Positions 43,190 through 55,439 of a stretch of DNA of 64,000 bases are shown in pieces. The notes below the pieces were generated by a model. It was not told the DNA's origin. It did no database searches and saw only the letters and a list, made by a program, of their open reading frames with translations. The translations under genes and the position numbers were made by a program. Origin of the DNA: Tubiluchus corallicola (Eukaryota > Priapulida > Priapulimorpha > Priapulimorphida > Tubiluchidae); the NCBI GenBank assembly GCA_030141605.1, contig JAQGDQ010000054.1, forward strand, positions 558,001 through 622,000, given 5' to 3'. Numbering within the stretch: position 1 is the stretch's first letter; the number at the start of each line of letters is the position of its first letter.

Positions 43190-44590
43190 GCCTGTTAAAT
43201 TTCTTACGTGAAGTTGAAAAGTTAAAGGTCAAGAGAACAACACGGCTTCTCTAAAAGTTCTTTGGCCTCTAAAAATATTTCCAAATTTGCGAAACGATGC
43301 CACAGTAATTGGGATGTGGTCTGTGTACTGTGTTATTGTGATCACGTAAGCCCAAATGGCGAAATACTAGACAGCGGGTCAAGAGCTGAAAAGAAGTGAA
43401 TTAATAACATTGTGTTACGTTATGAATTGTTCTTGTTACTTTTCAAATTGAACTGTAGTTCACCAAATGAAGGCATTTGGCCTTTCGATGGCCTATCCAC
43501 TTTACAAATCGGAGTATCTGTCATCTCAAAGAAGCCATGTCTGTCTAGTTTCTTGTATGAACTCGTGCGTTCGTGGTAAGTGCAGGAGTGGTTAGTTAAT
43601 TCAATGCTCGAATGCAGCTAGGAGCTCGTAGTCAAGTGGTCTGGGACCCTTACCCACTCTGCAGACAGTTCAACGTCCGAGAAATGACCGGTTGTATGTT
43701 GATTAATCCGGACTATGCAGTTGCTTGAGTTTGACTTATATTTCTTAGCAGTCTGGTTACTTTTATTAAGTTTTACTCAATTTTTGGGTTTTTGCAACTC
43801 GAATCTGCTGCATGAGATATTGACAGCAACAATTGAAAACTTGGATTCTTTGACTTTCAAATTACATTTAGTTTTTCATTAAAGTTTTCATTTATCGAAC
43901 CACCGCCGTTGACTTTGTAAAATATTCAGCTTGCTAGCCGGAGTGCGTCTAAGGTCAACTGATTTTACATTTAACTGTTGGCATATTGCGCACAACAACT
44001 TTTGTGGCCTCGTTCGCAGATCTTGGAGAAAACATGCGCTGATTTTTTCCATTTCATTATGTTAGGCATCCAGTTTCCCACTTTTGAGTTCGTGTTAACT
44101 CGCAAACGCAAAGGGCTAATAAAGCTACGAAACTTATAGGATAGATACCTAGTGTAAGGGGCTTGAAAGTGCTGTGGTGAGCTGTGGCCTCTGTTAAAAG
44201 GTCAAGGGTACTGGACATGATTGCTTCAATTTTTCGGTCAGATACAAATGCGAATTTGAAAAGTTAAAGATCAAAAGCACAACACGACTTCCATAAAATT
44301 CATAAAAACGTGCAGTTTTTCGAAGGTCATTTAACTCCTCTAGTTTGAAAATTACATTCAATTTGTATTAAGTATTTGTATGCATAAGTATTTCAGTAAT
44401 GTGGGGTAGGGCTTTTTAGACTTATAAGGGTACGAAATAAGGGTCAAAATGTGAAATTCGACTTTTAATTCATATTAGTTCGCAAACATCGTGAAACTGG
44501 TGTGGTGAACGGGGATCTTCGTCAGAGGATCAAAGACACTGGATGAAACCGAAAAAGGGGTCGAAATGTGAAAACACAGCAAACTGTTCA
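43190..44590. repeat. Diverged repeated blocks
   Basis: GAAAAGTTAAAGGTCAAG at about 43214 recurs as GAAAAGTTAAAGATCAAA at about 44257, both followed by .ACAACACG.CTTC. CTGTGGTGAGC..AAGGTCAAGGGTACTGGA at about 44171 resembles GTGTGGTGAAC..GGATCAAAGACACTGGA at about 44492. CTCGCAAACGC and TTCGCAAACATC precede these. The blocks look like an old duplicated noncoding segment. Confidence 0.5.
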
Positions 44591-44886
44591 ATCATACATT
44601 AGTAACCTGGATACAGTCAAGTGATAATTAGTTACGAGCAGCGTGCACACTGATTAGTCACACTTGAGCATAATAATCTACAAGTATTGACAAAAGTTAA
44701 CCACACTCGACCAAGTATAGTTAGCTTTTAACATCATCACGTTGTTACTCTGGGGATTTGTTTTAACATGAAACTTATTGTACATAAAATAATTCGGTTG
44801 CGTATATAAAACTGAAGCATCGCTTTTACAAAATAAATTAGAACTTAGAATTGCTTTTAAAAACCCTTAACCTTGCAAACACTTAA

Positions 44887-44981
44887 CTCTCCTTGCCTCT
44901 CTTCTCTCTCTTCCTCTCGTTCTCTGTCTCTCTCATCTCTCTCTCTGTCTCTCTTTCTGTCTCCCTCCTTTTTTTGTCTCT

Positions 44982-45053
<72 letters not shown>
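44887..45053. repeat. (TC)n microsatellite with degenerate left half
   Basis: A pyrimidine-rich, interrupted CTCT/TTTC left half (44887-44988) leads to about 32 clean TC units (44989-45053). Frames across it are artefacts. Confidence 0.95.
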
Positions 45054-45056
<3 letters not shown>

Positions 45057-45705
45057 GCTCTATGAATTTCTGAGCCACATTCACTACTCTGCACTATTTC
45101 GCTGTAAAATTCAAAATACCTATATCAAATGTAGCTGATTAGCTACTTGTACTACCGAAACAAAACCATATGCTGCGATGGGTTATGCTAAATGCATATG
45201 CAGTCTCCTGGGTTGCTATCAGCTGTGTTGAAGCCATGCTCACTCAGGCCCCTGTGCCCAGTTCCTCGCTGATATGTTTCAATCACCCGTCTCCGAGTTT
45301 GCATTCTAAACATAAATGTTCTGCACAGTGCACATGTCCACAATAATTTGCTCTTGTCGCCCTTTCAATACGTATCCTTACTAAGCGTTCAAAGCGTCTC
45401 ATAAATATTCATCGGCCCATGAGGCCATACAAATTAATATGACTTGCAGAAATGGGAGCGCAATGGTAGACGTGTATTTATAAAGCATGTACAAGTATCA
45501 ACAATATAGCATTTCATCATTAGTGACGCTAATGTGCAGCTATGCCAATTCTGAGAATTTAAATTACTCATAAATTACATAGTGATTAAAACGTAAATTA
45601 TTGTTTGTGTAAATCAAGTGGTGATAAAAGTGATGTTGAAACGTGCATAATATATATGCTTCTATAGCAGTACCATAAAAACTGTGAGAAGCCCACAGCG
45701 ACAGT

Positions 45706-45804
45706 ATGCTGTCCAGCATTATCTCTCGATCAGGTGGATCAAAACAGAAAAGTAGCAGTTCAAAAGATCACCGAGGAGTAAGACTGAACAGTCCAACGGA
45801 AGAG
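45706..45804 (+). CDS. Candidate alternative first coding exon B
   Basis: An ATG with 33 codons, starting M-L-S-S-I-I-S-R-S-G-G-S and ending S-P-T-E-E, leads into a consensus donor GAG|GTGAGTAA in phase 0. The peptide is Ser/Lys/Arg-rich and polar. Its S-R-S-G-G-S-K-Q-K-S resembles exon A, and phase and strand match exons A and C. The open frame continues 44 codons past the donor in sequence with ordinary intron composition. The body of the gene is not in the window and its identity is unknown. Confidence 0.5.
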
Positions 45805-45809
45805 GTGAG

Positions 45810-47420
45810 TAATGTGACTTATTATGTTTTAGAACGAGAATCCGGAAAAGTTACATGTAAATTTGACACTCATTTTATGCAAGTGACCTCAAACAAGGCC
45901 AATAGCCACTCAAGGCAAGAGGCTACAGTGAAAAGGTGAAGAAAGTTCAAAATGTCCAGAGAAATAGAATTCATATAGGTAATTTGTGAATGATAGAATG
46001 AAGCTGTTGATATTTTTCTTGAATGGTGTGAAGTTGCAATTTTCAATGAAACAACTTCCTGGTAGAAAATTCCGCAGACCAAAAGCAGGAGAGAAAAAAT
46101 TAAACAGTTCTTCGATATCTAGGAATGTAAATAGTAAGATTGTGAACAGCAGAAAAAAGATTACTACTAAAAAAATATAGGCGTTTACGAACTATTGACG
46201 AGAAGTCGAAAGTTTCCAAAACTTTTGCATTCCTGTAATTACTTCTCTTAATTCGAAGAAAGCTAATAACTACGCTTTTACTGGTGGCAAAGTATAATAA
46301 TGTTTTTATTAATTACAAAGTGAGTAGCTGCGGCGTCAAGCAAATAGTTCACGTTTTGGTCGTCTACGTTTTAATACTTTAAAACTGGTTCATATCTTGT
46401 TTTATGTAGTCTAATTTATGTTAGTCGTGTAATCAAAAAGAGAAGCTGAAAGTTGTAGCATATATTTTATTCAGGAATTTATTTTTACCTGTATCAGACA
46501 CACGAGTAAAAACTATTGCTGAACTACAGTATTATTTCACTTTCAAAATAGCAGTCTTGTTTACGTACTTGGCACTACGTAACGAAAAGCTAAGATCAGC
46601 AGTTGTTCTACCTTACACCGTCAGCAAAGTTGCAAGGAGGTTGCGCAACAGTCGTAACTACCCAAGTGTAGATGCACTCTATTTTTCCGATAATTAATTA
46701 CAAACTCGGTTTATTCATTTTGCTCTGTCTACCTATTATTATCATTTGGGCGTCAGAAAGAGCTGACTAAAGGTTTGCTAATAACTATATACGATATTAA
46801 CTTCCTTTTAGTGAAACGTTGGCGCATGAAGCCGTACAATTTTACGCAGCTAAAGAAAACTGTTAATCCAGACTAAGATTTTCTTCTGTCATAATGCCGT
46901 AGCCTGTATCGCCATTTAGCACTACTGGTGCTAAAAAGTACAGCTATTACATAATTTGTAGTCGATAGTGACTACTGTGCAGTTTTTAGATTTGATTTCC
47001 TGCTTCGGAAGTTTCGTCAAAAACTCGTTCACTGTACCGAGATCAGTTAATCGTTACTCTTACAATGATCTTTTTCATATTACCTAGTATTACTTATAAT
47101 TATTTGTGACCATTACCTGTTGCACACACAAAATTCTGCTTTTATGTTTGCGGCGACATCTATCGATCGGCATGTGAAATGTATTCAAAGCTTTCTTATT
47201 TTAGCGGCAGGCCGCCGGATGCCGCTGCGTCACCGTTGAAATATACACCCATGATATTTAATCGATAACCGTATCAACAAAAGCTTTCCTTTGTCTTAGT
47301 TTCCCGATAACAGGTTTCTTTGCTTGTTATTTAGCTTAGAGGCAATTAAAATACTCTTAAATTTAGTCTCTGCTTTAATACGCCAAAGTTCACGTTTTAG
47401 CATGCATTATCTGCTTTTGA
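45810..47420. other. Putative intron, no feature recognised
   Basis: AT-rich sequence, no exon or repeat recognised. Confidence 0.4.
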
Positions 47421-47424
47421 AATT

Positions 47425-47500
47425 AGATTAGATTAGATTAGATTAATATTGTTTATTGATCCGAAGAAAATTCGCTGTGGCTTTATCACACATTAATAAC
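47425..47500 (-). mobile_element. LINE 3' terminus with (TAATC)n tail
   Basis: On the minus strand, GGATCAATAAACAATAT is followed by about five TAATC units (47448-47425). A short pentanucleotide tail after an AATAAA-like signal is the usual end of L2/CR1/RTE-like elements. No protein remains are recognisable upstream, so only the end is called. Confidence 0.4.
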
Positions 47501-48339
47501 AAAACTTGCAATTTTCATTATCACGTAACATTACTGTTGCATAACTCTCTATTAGCTCTAAAGCAATAAAACTGGATCAAAACGTTTAATTTGGTAGATT
47601 ATGCATGTAATTGAATAATAAACTGAATTTATTATACACGAACAAAAAGAACAACTTGTAAGAAAACATCAAAACATTTATTTTTCTCTTGTTAACATGC
47701 TTTTAACAGATGTTACTCTTGCGAAGTTTTCTCACTTGCCCCTGAGTCTCATATCATAACCTTCTGTTGAGCGAACCGACTCGGGTTACTGAGAAAACTT
47801 TCCCAAGAACGTGTAGTTTTACCCCGTTTCAAGTTTATCTCAAACTTTTGAAAAAATATTGAGTGGTAGTGTGCGTATTTTATGTCCTGGTATACATTTA
47901 AGTAACTCCAACTCTGTTTAGGACATTTACTCACACTCACACGGTTTACCTAGTTGTACTGTTATAGTTTACCTCCAATGTGGTCCTCACAACATTTACA
48001 CGTTTAACCAGTTGCTAAAGAAGCTGTTTACTCAGACTTTATCAGAATGAAACTGTTTCTATTGTGACAGGTCAGTAGTGAAATGGATTTGCTCATAATT
48101 GGAACAGCTTATTAAAGTTTGGTACTTTCTTCACACTGAGACAGTTTACTGAAACGCAGATGTTTACTCAAATTAAAATGATTTGTGTCAAGAAACCTGA
48201 TTTTGTTCTACTGTTTTGTGGCAAAAACCGTTTCGCTTACCAGCGATAGATGTCACTTAAATCGAACTAACAAAGGCCTACTATCAAAGGGGCACTAATA
48301 CTCTCAATATTACTTCTGTTCTATCAGTGGTATTTTTGA

Positions 48340-48790
48340 TGCAGTAAATTGAATTGAATTATTTCTTTATTGCGGTATCTAGTCTATAAAACACAAATAC
48401 ATAAAATACATACAGGGATAAAATCGCTACTAAAAACTAACTTAACAGTGTAATACATGGGTATTATTACGAATGGCTGTTACAAATAAAACTGTTCTCC
48501 ATTTGCTAAAAATAAAAAAAAAATCATACTGATATCAGCATTTAAACTAAATCGTATAAAAATACTACTAGAGTGATCTAATCGATTTTTAAAAGAATAA
48601 ACAGCTTTTCGTGTAATTACGTCAAAGTGGTGAATTTGTAGGTTGACACACGTTTGACTAGCGCTGTAATCATACGGCAATGAAAACGGCTTTCTTACAC
48701 ACTTGTTATAGGTAATTTTCAGCTCTTTAATAATATAAGCATTGTAATTTCTCCACAATGGATACCATAGACATTTGTGCAATAAGTTTT
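48340..48790 (-). pseudogene. LINE ORF2 C-terminal relic with 3' tail
   Basis: A 100-codon minus frame (48782-48480) reads L-W-Y-P-L-W-R-N-Y-N-A-Y, L-K-I-T-Y-N-K-C-V-R-K-P-F-S-L-P, D-Y-S-A-S-Q-T and H-F-D-V-I-T-R-K-A-V-Y-S-F. This is the widespread end of a LINE protein (consensus L-W-x-N-Y, A-Y-N-x-x-x-R, S-A-S, R-K-x-I-Y-x-F). It lacks the RT core. A TTCAATTCAATTT tail at about 48357-48345 marks the 3' end. This is the best-preserved relic of its family here. Confidence 0.75.
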
Positions 48791-48799
48791 AAATAATTG

Positions 48800-50070
48800 T
48801 ATTTTAACATTTTTACTACAAAATGCAAAATTCTAATAAGAATGTTTGCTCCAACAGCAAGAAGACATTTATGCCTCGCAATACAGTATCCTCATTTTCA
48901 GGGGCCAAATTTGTTATGCCCTAGATATTTATCCGAAAATACAGGTTAATTACAGAACCTTTGTAACGAATGTCAGCAAAAGGTATCGATTTCATATTTT
49001 TAAATCTTTAAATTTTGCATATTGTACAAAGTTGAGGCGAACGTGAATTCGGGGCGAGACCATAAAATTCCGGCGAAGGAGGGCGGGCGCAAAAATCGAA
49101 GCGTACCTGCTCGTCATTGCATCAGTTTCACTAAGCCGCTGGACTGTGCCTGGACAGACGGCTCCAACTTTACATATTTTCGTTCTTTTATTAAAATCAC
49201 TCGATCTTTATATCAGGTGTAACGTGATTACAATATTGGCTTCTTATCAGGTTCATTGAATATGCTGCGAGTGAAGGCGTCATAAACAGGTTTCTAATTC
49301 CTGTTGGTAGCGCATTGTCCGGATCACTTTAAATGTGTGCACCTCGGAAATCAATAGCTTGCGTGAGGATATACTGTTGAAGCTCATAGCTATTATGCTC
49401 GCCCTAATTAAATTTACTCGAAGTGTGAGCGTAACTGTGTCGAAAGAGACAAGAAACACCGCGCGCGGAAGTTGGTGTCAAGACAACTGTGAATTATTAA
49501 TGCTAATCAGTTATACTACTTACTACTTACTAATTCTACACATGAAAGAAATACTAAATTAAAAGGTGCGAAGAATTTTGCCAATCCACTGGGACCAGTT
49601 TTGAATCGATCTATGACACTAATAAAACAAACAACAATGAAGTGAATGTGATTTAAATAACTGTTGGAGAGCAAGAAACTGTTACAAGAAAAACCAAAGA
49701 TATTAGGCTCTGCACAGTCCAAGAACCCGGGCCAGACATTCTTGTCATTGTAAAATACTCCTCGCGAAACAACAACATCCACCCAACGTTTTCCAGCTGC
49801 GCGAAACCTTTCCAGGTTTTGGAAAATATTAGCAGTCCTCCAAGGATTTCTTCGTTGAACCAAATCTATTGAGCGTGTGCAGTATCGCTTGTGCGCAGCG
49901 CTTCCAACGCTTGGCTTATGCCATGAGTTAGGACAGATTGAGCTTATAATAATAGTGCTATTTATCTAATCTGTGCTGTACCTTGCCCATGAAATCAGAA
50001 GATCAACTTGGTTAGTCGAGTGAGCCTCCTTTGCTTAAACTACAGGCTGTGTTAATTGGAATTTGCAGGA
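48800..50070. other. Putative intron/upstream region of exon C
   Basis: A GC-richer patch at 49040-49150 and a 115-codon minus frame at 49516-49863 are present, but no motif was recognised in either. An acceptor-like TTGGAATTTGCAG lies just before exon C (50068), so exon C may be preceded by an untranslated exon. Confidence 0.4.
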
Positions 50071-50078
50071 CTGCAGCC

Positions 50079-50129
50079 ATGACTACCGAAAAAGCTAAAG
50101 AAGCAAAGGCACAAACAGGCGATGAGCAG
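50079..50129 (+). CDS. Candidate alternative first coding exon C
   Basis: An ATG with 17 codons (M-T-T-E-K-A-K-E-A-K-A-Q-T-G-D-E-Q) runs into a perfect donor CAG|GTAAGTCA in phase 0. The start context GCAGCCATGA is strong. The peptide is Lys/Glu/Ala-rich and looks like a genuine charged N-terminus. Together with exons A and B it fits one gene with several promoters whose shared second exon begins in phase 0. It could equally be the first exon of a separate gene. The downstream part was not found before 64000. Confidence 0.55.
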
Positions 50130-50249
50130 GTAAGTCACGTGACATAATTCAGGTTCAGAGACTTAGTGGAATGAATGAATGAGCCTAATTTTTGGCTTCC
50201 GCAGCGGAAACATTAACACTGATGACCTTGTGATTGTTACAATGAGTAA

Positions 50250-50356
50250 CTATATATATATATATATATACTCATATATATATATATGATATATATTATA
50301 ACATGTCATAATAATATATATATTAATATATATATATATATTAATATATATATATT
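50250..50356. repeat. (AT)n-rich tract
   Basis: About 100 bp of TATATA with a few interruptions (ACTCA, GATAT, TTAATA), located some 120 bp into the putative intron after exon C. Confidence 0.9.
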
Positions 50357-50359
50357 AAT

Positions 50360-51375
50360 TACTCTTTATCGTTTTGATGAAATTCTCTTCACTGGACGAC
50401 ATTAGCCGCCAAACAAGATTGTTAAAATTAATCTGCTTTGCAAATTCAGTTGTGCCTAATTTTGCACATTATCCGTTTTGTTTGAGGGAAAATGGTAAAA
50501 ATGAGATATACTGGAAAGTAGATTTTACAAAGTAAATGTACAATTGTAACAATGAAAACAACCTACGCGATAAGTAGAAGGTAAACAACGTGATGAGTAA
50601 AATGCAGTCATAGCAGTACATAGCAGTCAGACTAAGAATTGGTGAAAACACCATGTAATACTAAAGCCTACAAAATTGTAAATTCACTACCTATATAGGG
50701 GTTGTGAAGTATTAGTGACGAATTATTAGTCAATTTTTTACAATCATTTTGCAAAAGCACCCAGTCTATTTTCAATTTTAGAAATGTTACAGAATTAATC
50801 AAAATCACTTCTATAACTCTAAATGTTAAGATAGCTAAAAAACCATGACTTAAAATTATATATTTGTAAACACTTATTTGGATCAGAGTATTATCATTAT
50901 AAAAATGGATCAAAATAGCAGACATAATTTAGAAACCGTTATTAATGCTGTTGCTCGCATATTCGCTGAGTAATTGAAACACAAAAGCTATTTTGCTCGT
51001 ATACAAACTTCGTTCTACCATATTTCATTTATGGATTTATGCACATTGTCAAAGCACATCCAACAAATAAAATTAACACGAATTATTACAAAATTACGCA
51101 CTGAGACTCATTACTGTAATTAATAACAGTTCATGGCGTAGCCAAATATAAAATATACAACTAGATTTAAATCTAGTCACTAATCAGATACTTAGAGAAA
51201 GGTTTAGTACGTCAATAATTCAATCTTATACATTCAATACTGCTCATTAGTAATCATCCTATTGGTCTCTAAGTAGGCCTACATAGTTAGGTTATGCAGG
51301 CAGAGCAAGCAGACATTTCTAAACAATAAATTACATTTCTATTTTCTGCAAGGTAACTATTAAGGTAATTTAAAT
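50360..51375. other. Intronic/intergenic, no feature recognised
   Basis: AT-rich sequence with only short random frames. Confidence 0.45.
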
Positions 51376-51379
51376 CACA

Positions 51380-51790
51380 AAAGCTAGTTAATTGCATCAC
51401 ACTAGATGCTCAGTCAACGAGCATCTAAACAATCACGGTTGCAAGGATTAGTATTGGTAATATTGTTTGTCGTAGATGTATCTGTGGTTATCATACTCAA
51501 GATGTAAAACATTATTTGCTCGACTGCCCTTTGCATGCAGCGAGCTGAGTGCAGTTACAGTGAAATTTGTATGCTTCCAATGTCTTTCCAGTGAACATCA
51601 GTCCCATGAATCCATGTCATAAAATCTCTTCTATGTTTTCTGGCAATGTATTACTTAATTATGATCAAAATGTCCTTATATTTAACTTAGTTCAAAATTT
51701 TATTGGTGCTACTAAAAGATTTTTCAAAATGGCCGACCGCAATAATACTCCTTTCTCTAATCTTTTGCTTCAATCTATCTGACGTGTTCC
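51380..51790 (+). pseudogene. LINE (L2-like) C-terminal Cys/His tail relic
   Basis: The plus strand reads A-R-I-S-I-G-N-I-V-C-R-R-C-I-C-G-Y, then Q-D-V-K-H-Y-L-L-D-C-P-L-H-A-A-S, then a stop and frame change into N-Q-N-V-L-I-F-N-L-V-Q-N-F-I-G-A-T-K-R-F. The C-x-C-G ... H-Y-L-x-x-C-P-L pattern is the same tail as in the relic at 7080-7170. Upstream RT text is lost apart from a faint L-N-x-H-like segment. Confidence 0.65.
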
Positions 51791-51799
51791 TTCATCTTC

Positions 51800-54100
51800 C
51801 CCTAATTTATTTGTTGTTGTTGTTTAACTTACGCTTTGTTTTTATGATGCTGTAAACATCTGAGCTATTATCAACTTAATTGCTCTCCGCCAAAGATTAT
51901 TTTCGTTCAAAAAATATTTTATTTATAATTAAAGCTAGTTAACCCGAGAAGGCCTGCGAAAATAAATGTGATTTAAATTCCTTGAGATAAACTACAAACG
52001 AAGTTCAACTACGTAAAGTGAAGTATTTATTTATGAAATAAATTTCGTGTCTTTGCTGTTTACTTCTAGGTTGATACTTTTCTATGCAATTTAACAGTTT
52101 TTAAAATAAGCAGTCCAATATGGTCGCATGCAAACTGGAAATTTGACAAAGCAGAAATAGCAATAATAATTTGTTAGTTCAGTATTTTTAGACATAAAGA
52201 AACCAATTCTGAGAATAAATAGATAATTGATTTTTTTACTGTCTGCTCTTAACAAATTGAATTACCTGCTATTATGCTGTAAGGGGAACTCACTGACGCA
52301 TAGAAGAACAACACAGTCAATAAAAAATATAATGTAGTTTTGCGTTCGTTGACTTTATAGGCATACATGAGTGGTATTTTTTGAAAATAATTTAAATGCA
52401 TGCGGCCTGGTGTCTGAAAACATAATGAGAATGACGCACGATTTGTGCTTTTAGTGCGTTACAAAGTTATTCTCAAAAGTTCAGCCGCATCTATTTTAGC
52501 AAAGATTCGCGTACTTGTAGCTGCTGATATTCTTTTTTGAAAAAAATAATGTCAACGGCTTCTTTGTATATCCGAAAGTATTCAAATCGTACATGCATAA
52601 AAACGAAGCCATGAATTAATCAGTTTTTTAAGCTTCTGTCTTTAAAACTCGAGATGTGATAGTTATAAAGAAATTTTGTTTATTTGGTTGCTTGTTCGAT
52701 TGTTTGCCTGTTTCTTTCTGTGATTGATCAATTTGTAACCCAGAAAGTGCCACGAGTGTCCTTAACATTATCCAGAAAGTACACGAGTGCTTTAACATTA
52801 TCCCCATCTCCATCTTATATCAGTGTAAAGTTCTCCGACATGAGTTTGAAGACGTTTATTAAAATGGACCTTGCTAATTAAAACTGCTTGACGAGTTTTG
52901 AGTTGGAGGCTATGATCAGGTCATGTAGATGGCCCAGGGCTTCGCACTCAATTATTCATTTCATTTACAATATATGTCTAACTTTCATTTTGCAACGGTA
53001 TTGCACAGACACTAAACAGGGAACAGGTAGTTCGCATTCACAAAAAATTGAAACTTGTAACTATAACTTATCAACTTTTTTAGTATAAATAGTAGAATAC
53101 AGTCAAGAAAAGTGTGATTTAAGTTTTGAACTCGTAACGATTAAAAGCAATTCTTACGCAATTTAATTTGCTGATATAGGTTTGGCAGCATTTTATTCAC
53201 GTTTTGTTGTTCAAAATTATTTACAAAAAAGAACGTGTAAATGAGTATGAACTTTCAATGGTATTTGTTATTCGTAAGTTTAAAAGAATCATAATTGTAC
53301 ATTGTATAAATAGTCCTCTCTTTGACCGCCATAAATCTCTTTAAGCTTGTAAGCTGGCATTAAACAGTAATTAATTAGCTAAAGTATGTCACATCCCTTT
53401 ACCTATTGATTTTGTAAAAGCAATAGTCAGACAACCGTGCGAGTGGAACACTTCAGCTTGGGTTTATAATAACAACAATATTATAGTACAGCACACAGAG
53501 TAAAGCTCAAACATAAACGCCGTTATCCTATTGATTTTCCCACTCCTCCTGTTCTTTTGGCTTCACTAACTGTATAGTTGGACTTGGCTTCATTTTCCAC
53601 GTCCCAGTAGATTAACGGCAGTTTTAGCTTGTCTTAAAATTATTATGGTGCATAGTGTAGGTCCTTGAGCACGTGATTTACTGTTCTTCTGGGACATTAT
53701 TGTACAACAAAGCTCTTGTGTGGCAGCATCAGTCGTCTTTGGCTTCTCCGTGAAAAGCAGTCACTCCATTGTCTCACATACGTATTGAATGCACTCAGTT
53801 TCATTTTCACACACGATGCTTGTGTATCTTTTGAAAACACAAGAAAGAACACGTAAAGCTAAAAATATTTCTCTTGAAATTTTGTATCACGTACGTGCTG
53901 TGTTATTGCGCACAGAACTTGTGTTAGCAGCAAAAGTAATTTTTCTACCCCAAAAACCTCTCCTTGCAAAGTTGTTCCACCAAGCATTACGCATACCTGT
54001 TTGAAAGATATATGTAACGAGAAAAGAAAATTCTTAGTAATTTAAAATATTCGCGTCAACTGCTAAAACGTCACTGCTTCTTTATCGCAGTGTGCACCAA
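51800..54100. other. Intergenic/intronic, no feature recognised
   Basis: AT-rich sequence. A short exact-looking duplication, CCAGAAAGT.CACGAGTG followed by CTTTAACATTATCC-like text, occurs at about 52740-52800. No gene was recognised. Confidence 0.45.
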
Positions 54101-54105
54101 AATAC

Positions 54106-54106
<1 letters not shown>

Positions 54107-54144
<38 letters not shown>
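54107..54144. repeat. (TA)n microsatellite
   Basis: About 19 uninterrupted TA units. Confidence 0.97.
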
Positions 54145-54146
<2 letters not shown>

Positions 54147-54339
54147 AACACAGTGAACATTGAATTTGAACGTACAGATGCTAAATAAATCATTTTATAT
54201 TTACAATATATACGCACATTTACATTAAAACATTTTGATTTTACAAGATTATGGGCGGGGAAAAATGTAATCACTCTGATATAAATATTGTCGTTTTGGT
54301 ATACAGGATATTCAAAACTAGTTAAAACGTATTTTTTAA

Positions 54340-54560
54340 TTTTTAATTTTAAAGTTTATCTAGCAACAAGTTAGATAAAGTTGCTGAATCTTTAACTTCT
54401 TTCGGTAAAGTATTCCATAATGAGATAGCTTGCTTTGATAAAGAATTATTTCCATATTTGTTGTTAGTTCTACTATTTATATATAGAAATATTAATGTTT
54501 GGTAGTCGCGGATTTTTAGTTTTTGCTTTAACGCTGTTGCCAAAAATCTTGATGTAGTTG
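54340..54560 (-). pseudogene. LINE C-terminal relic
   Basis: A 64-codon minus frame includes S-R-T-N-N-K-Y-G, S-L-S-K-Q-A-I-S-L-W-N-T-L-P-K-E-V-K-D and ends N-L-L-L-D-K-L before TAA. I-x-L-W-N-x-L-P-x-x-V/I is the hallmark near the end of L2/CR1/jockey-like ORF2 proteins. An A-rich stretch (TTAAAAATTAAAAAATAC) follows. Confidence 0.65.
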
Positions 54561-55349
54561 ATGATTTAAATGAATTGCAAAATTTTGCAAAAGATTTAAT
54601 TTAATAAATTGTTCCCTTTTTGTATTATGTCACTGGCTCACCAGAAAACTTATTATTAATCTTATTGACAAGAAAAAGTAATTTAGTGAAGTGTGCGCTA
54701 CGAAAGCTCTGGTTATGTTTTTTAAACTTTACGACATGTTAGTTAAACTTGCTCAAATTTCTTACTCAGAGACTGACCAATAAACCCAACTGTCAGCTCG
54801 GGAGTTTAAATTTACAAGTTTTATATAACGTCATTGGTAATACAAGATCTGCGTGCAGATTCGAAAACCAGCATAAGGGTTTTCTTGTCCTTTAATCACA
54901 GCTGTTGCAGTTATTAAGTTTATATACAACAACTGTAACCACCACGTGTTTCTCGTAAAATCTTCTTGACCCACTACACTCAGCCAGTGTTATAATACTA
55001 TGTTATTTTCTGGATACTATCCAGATGCTTTTCCCCACTCTTGTAGATGGTGTTGTTTGTGTTACTGATGAGGAAATTATCACAACGCAACGCCACAAAT
55101 CGTTCAGCTTCCTGGTTTTAACTACCGTTTGGTGCTGTGGCCCAGCGTAAACCACGGTGTTAAATGCGAACGATTTATACTCACATTACTTACGCTTCTT
55201 AAACTGCGAATGCGAAACTACATTGAGGGTGTAAATTAATGACCAGACTTACAGCATTTTTCTGCAAATATTGGAACTGTAGGTAGTATGCATTTGGTAA
55301 TTCTTTGCCGTATTTACTCTGGGTTATACTTGCTTGATACGAATTAGTG

Positions 55350-55430
55350 AAAGCGAGTAGCGCGAGTGGCTTAGCACTTGACTGCCGTTTCAAGCGTTCT
55401 GGGTTCGAATACCACTAGTATTTTTCGAGC
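55350..55430 (+). mobile_element. tRNA-derived SINE head
   Basis: GTAGCGCGAGTGGCTTAGCA resembles a D arm and A box. CTGCCGTTTCAAGCG resembles an anticodon arm. TGGGTTCGAATACCA is a T arm and B box with one change. The 5' and 3' acceptor strands do not pair. It differs from the element at 4217-4284, so it is a separate SINE or tRNA pseudogene. Confidence 0.5.
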
Positions 55431-55439
55431 CATGTTTCA

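Noticed and set aside
43619-43682. tRNA-like stretch with GTAGTCAAGTGG and AGTTCAACGTCC
   Set aside because: A-box and B-box similarity only. The arms do not pair and the B box is off consensus, so it was not called as a tRNA or SINE.
49516-49863. 115-codon minus-strand frame and the GC-richer plus frame at 49022-49222
   Set aside because: I could not recognise a domain in either. No splice sites or start context make them stand out, so they were not called.
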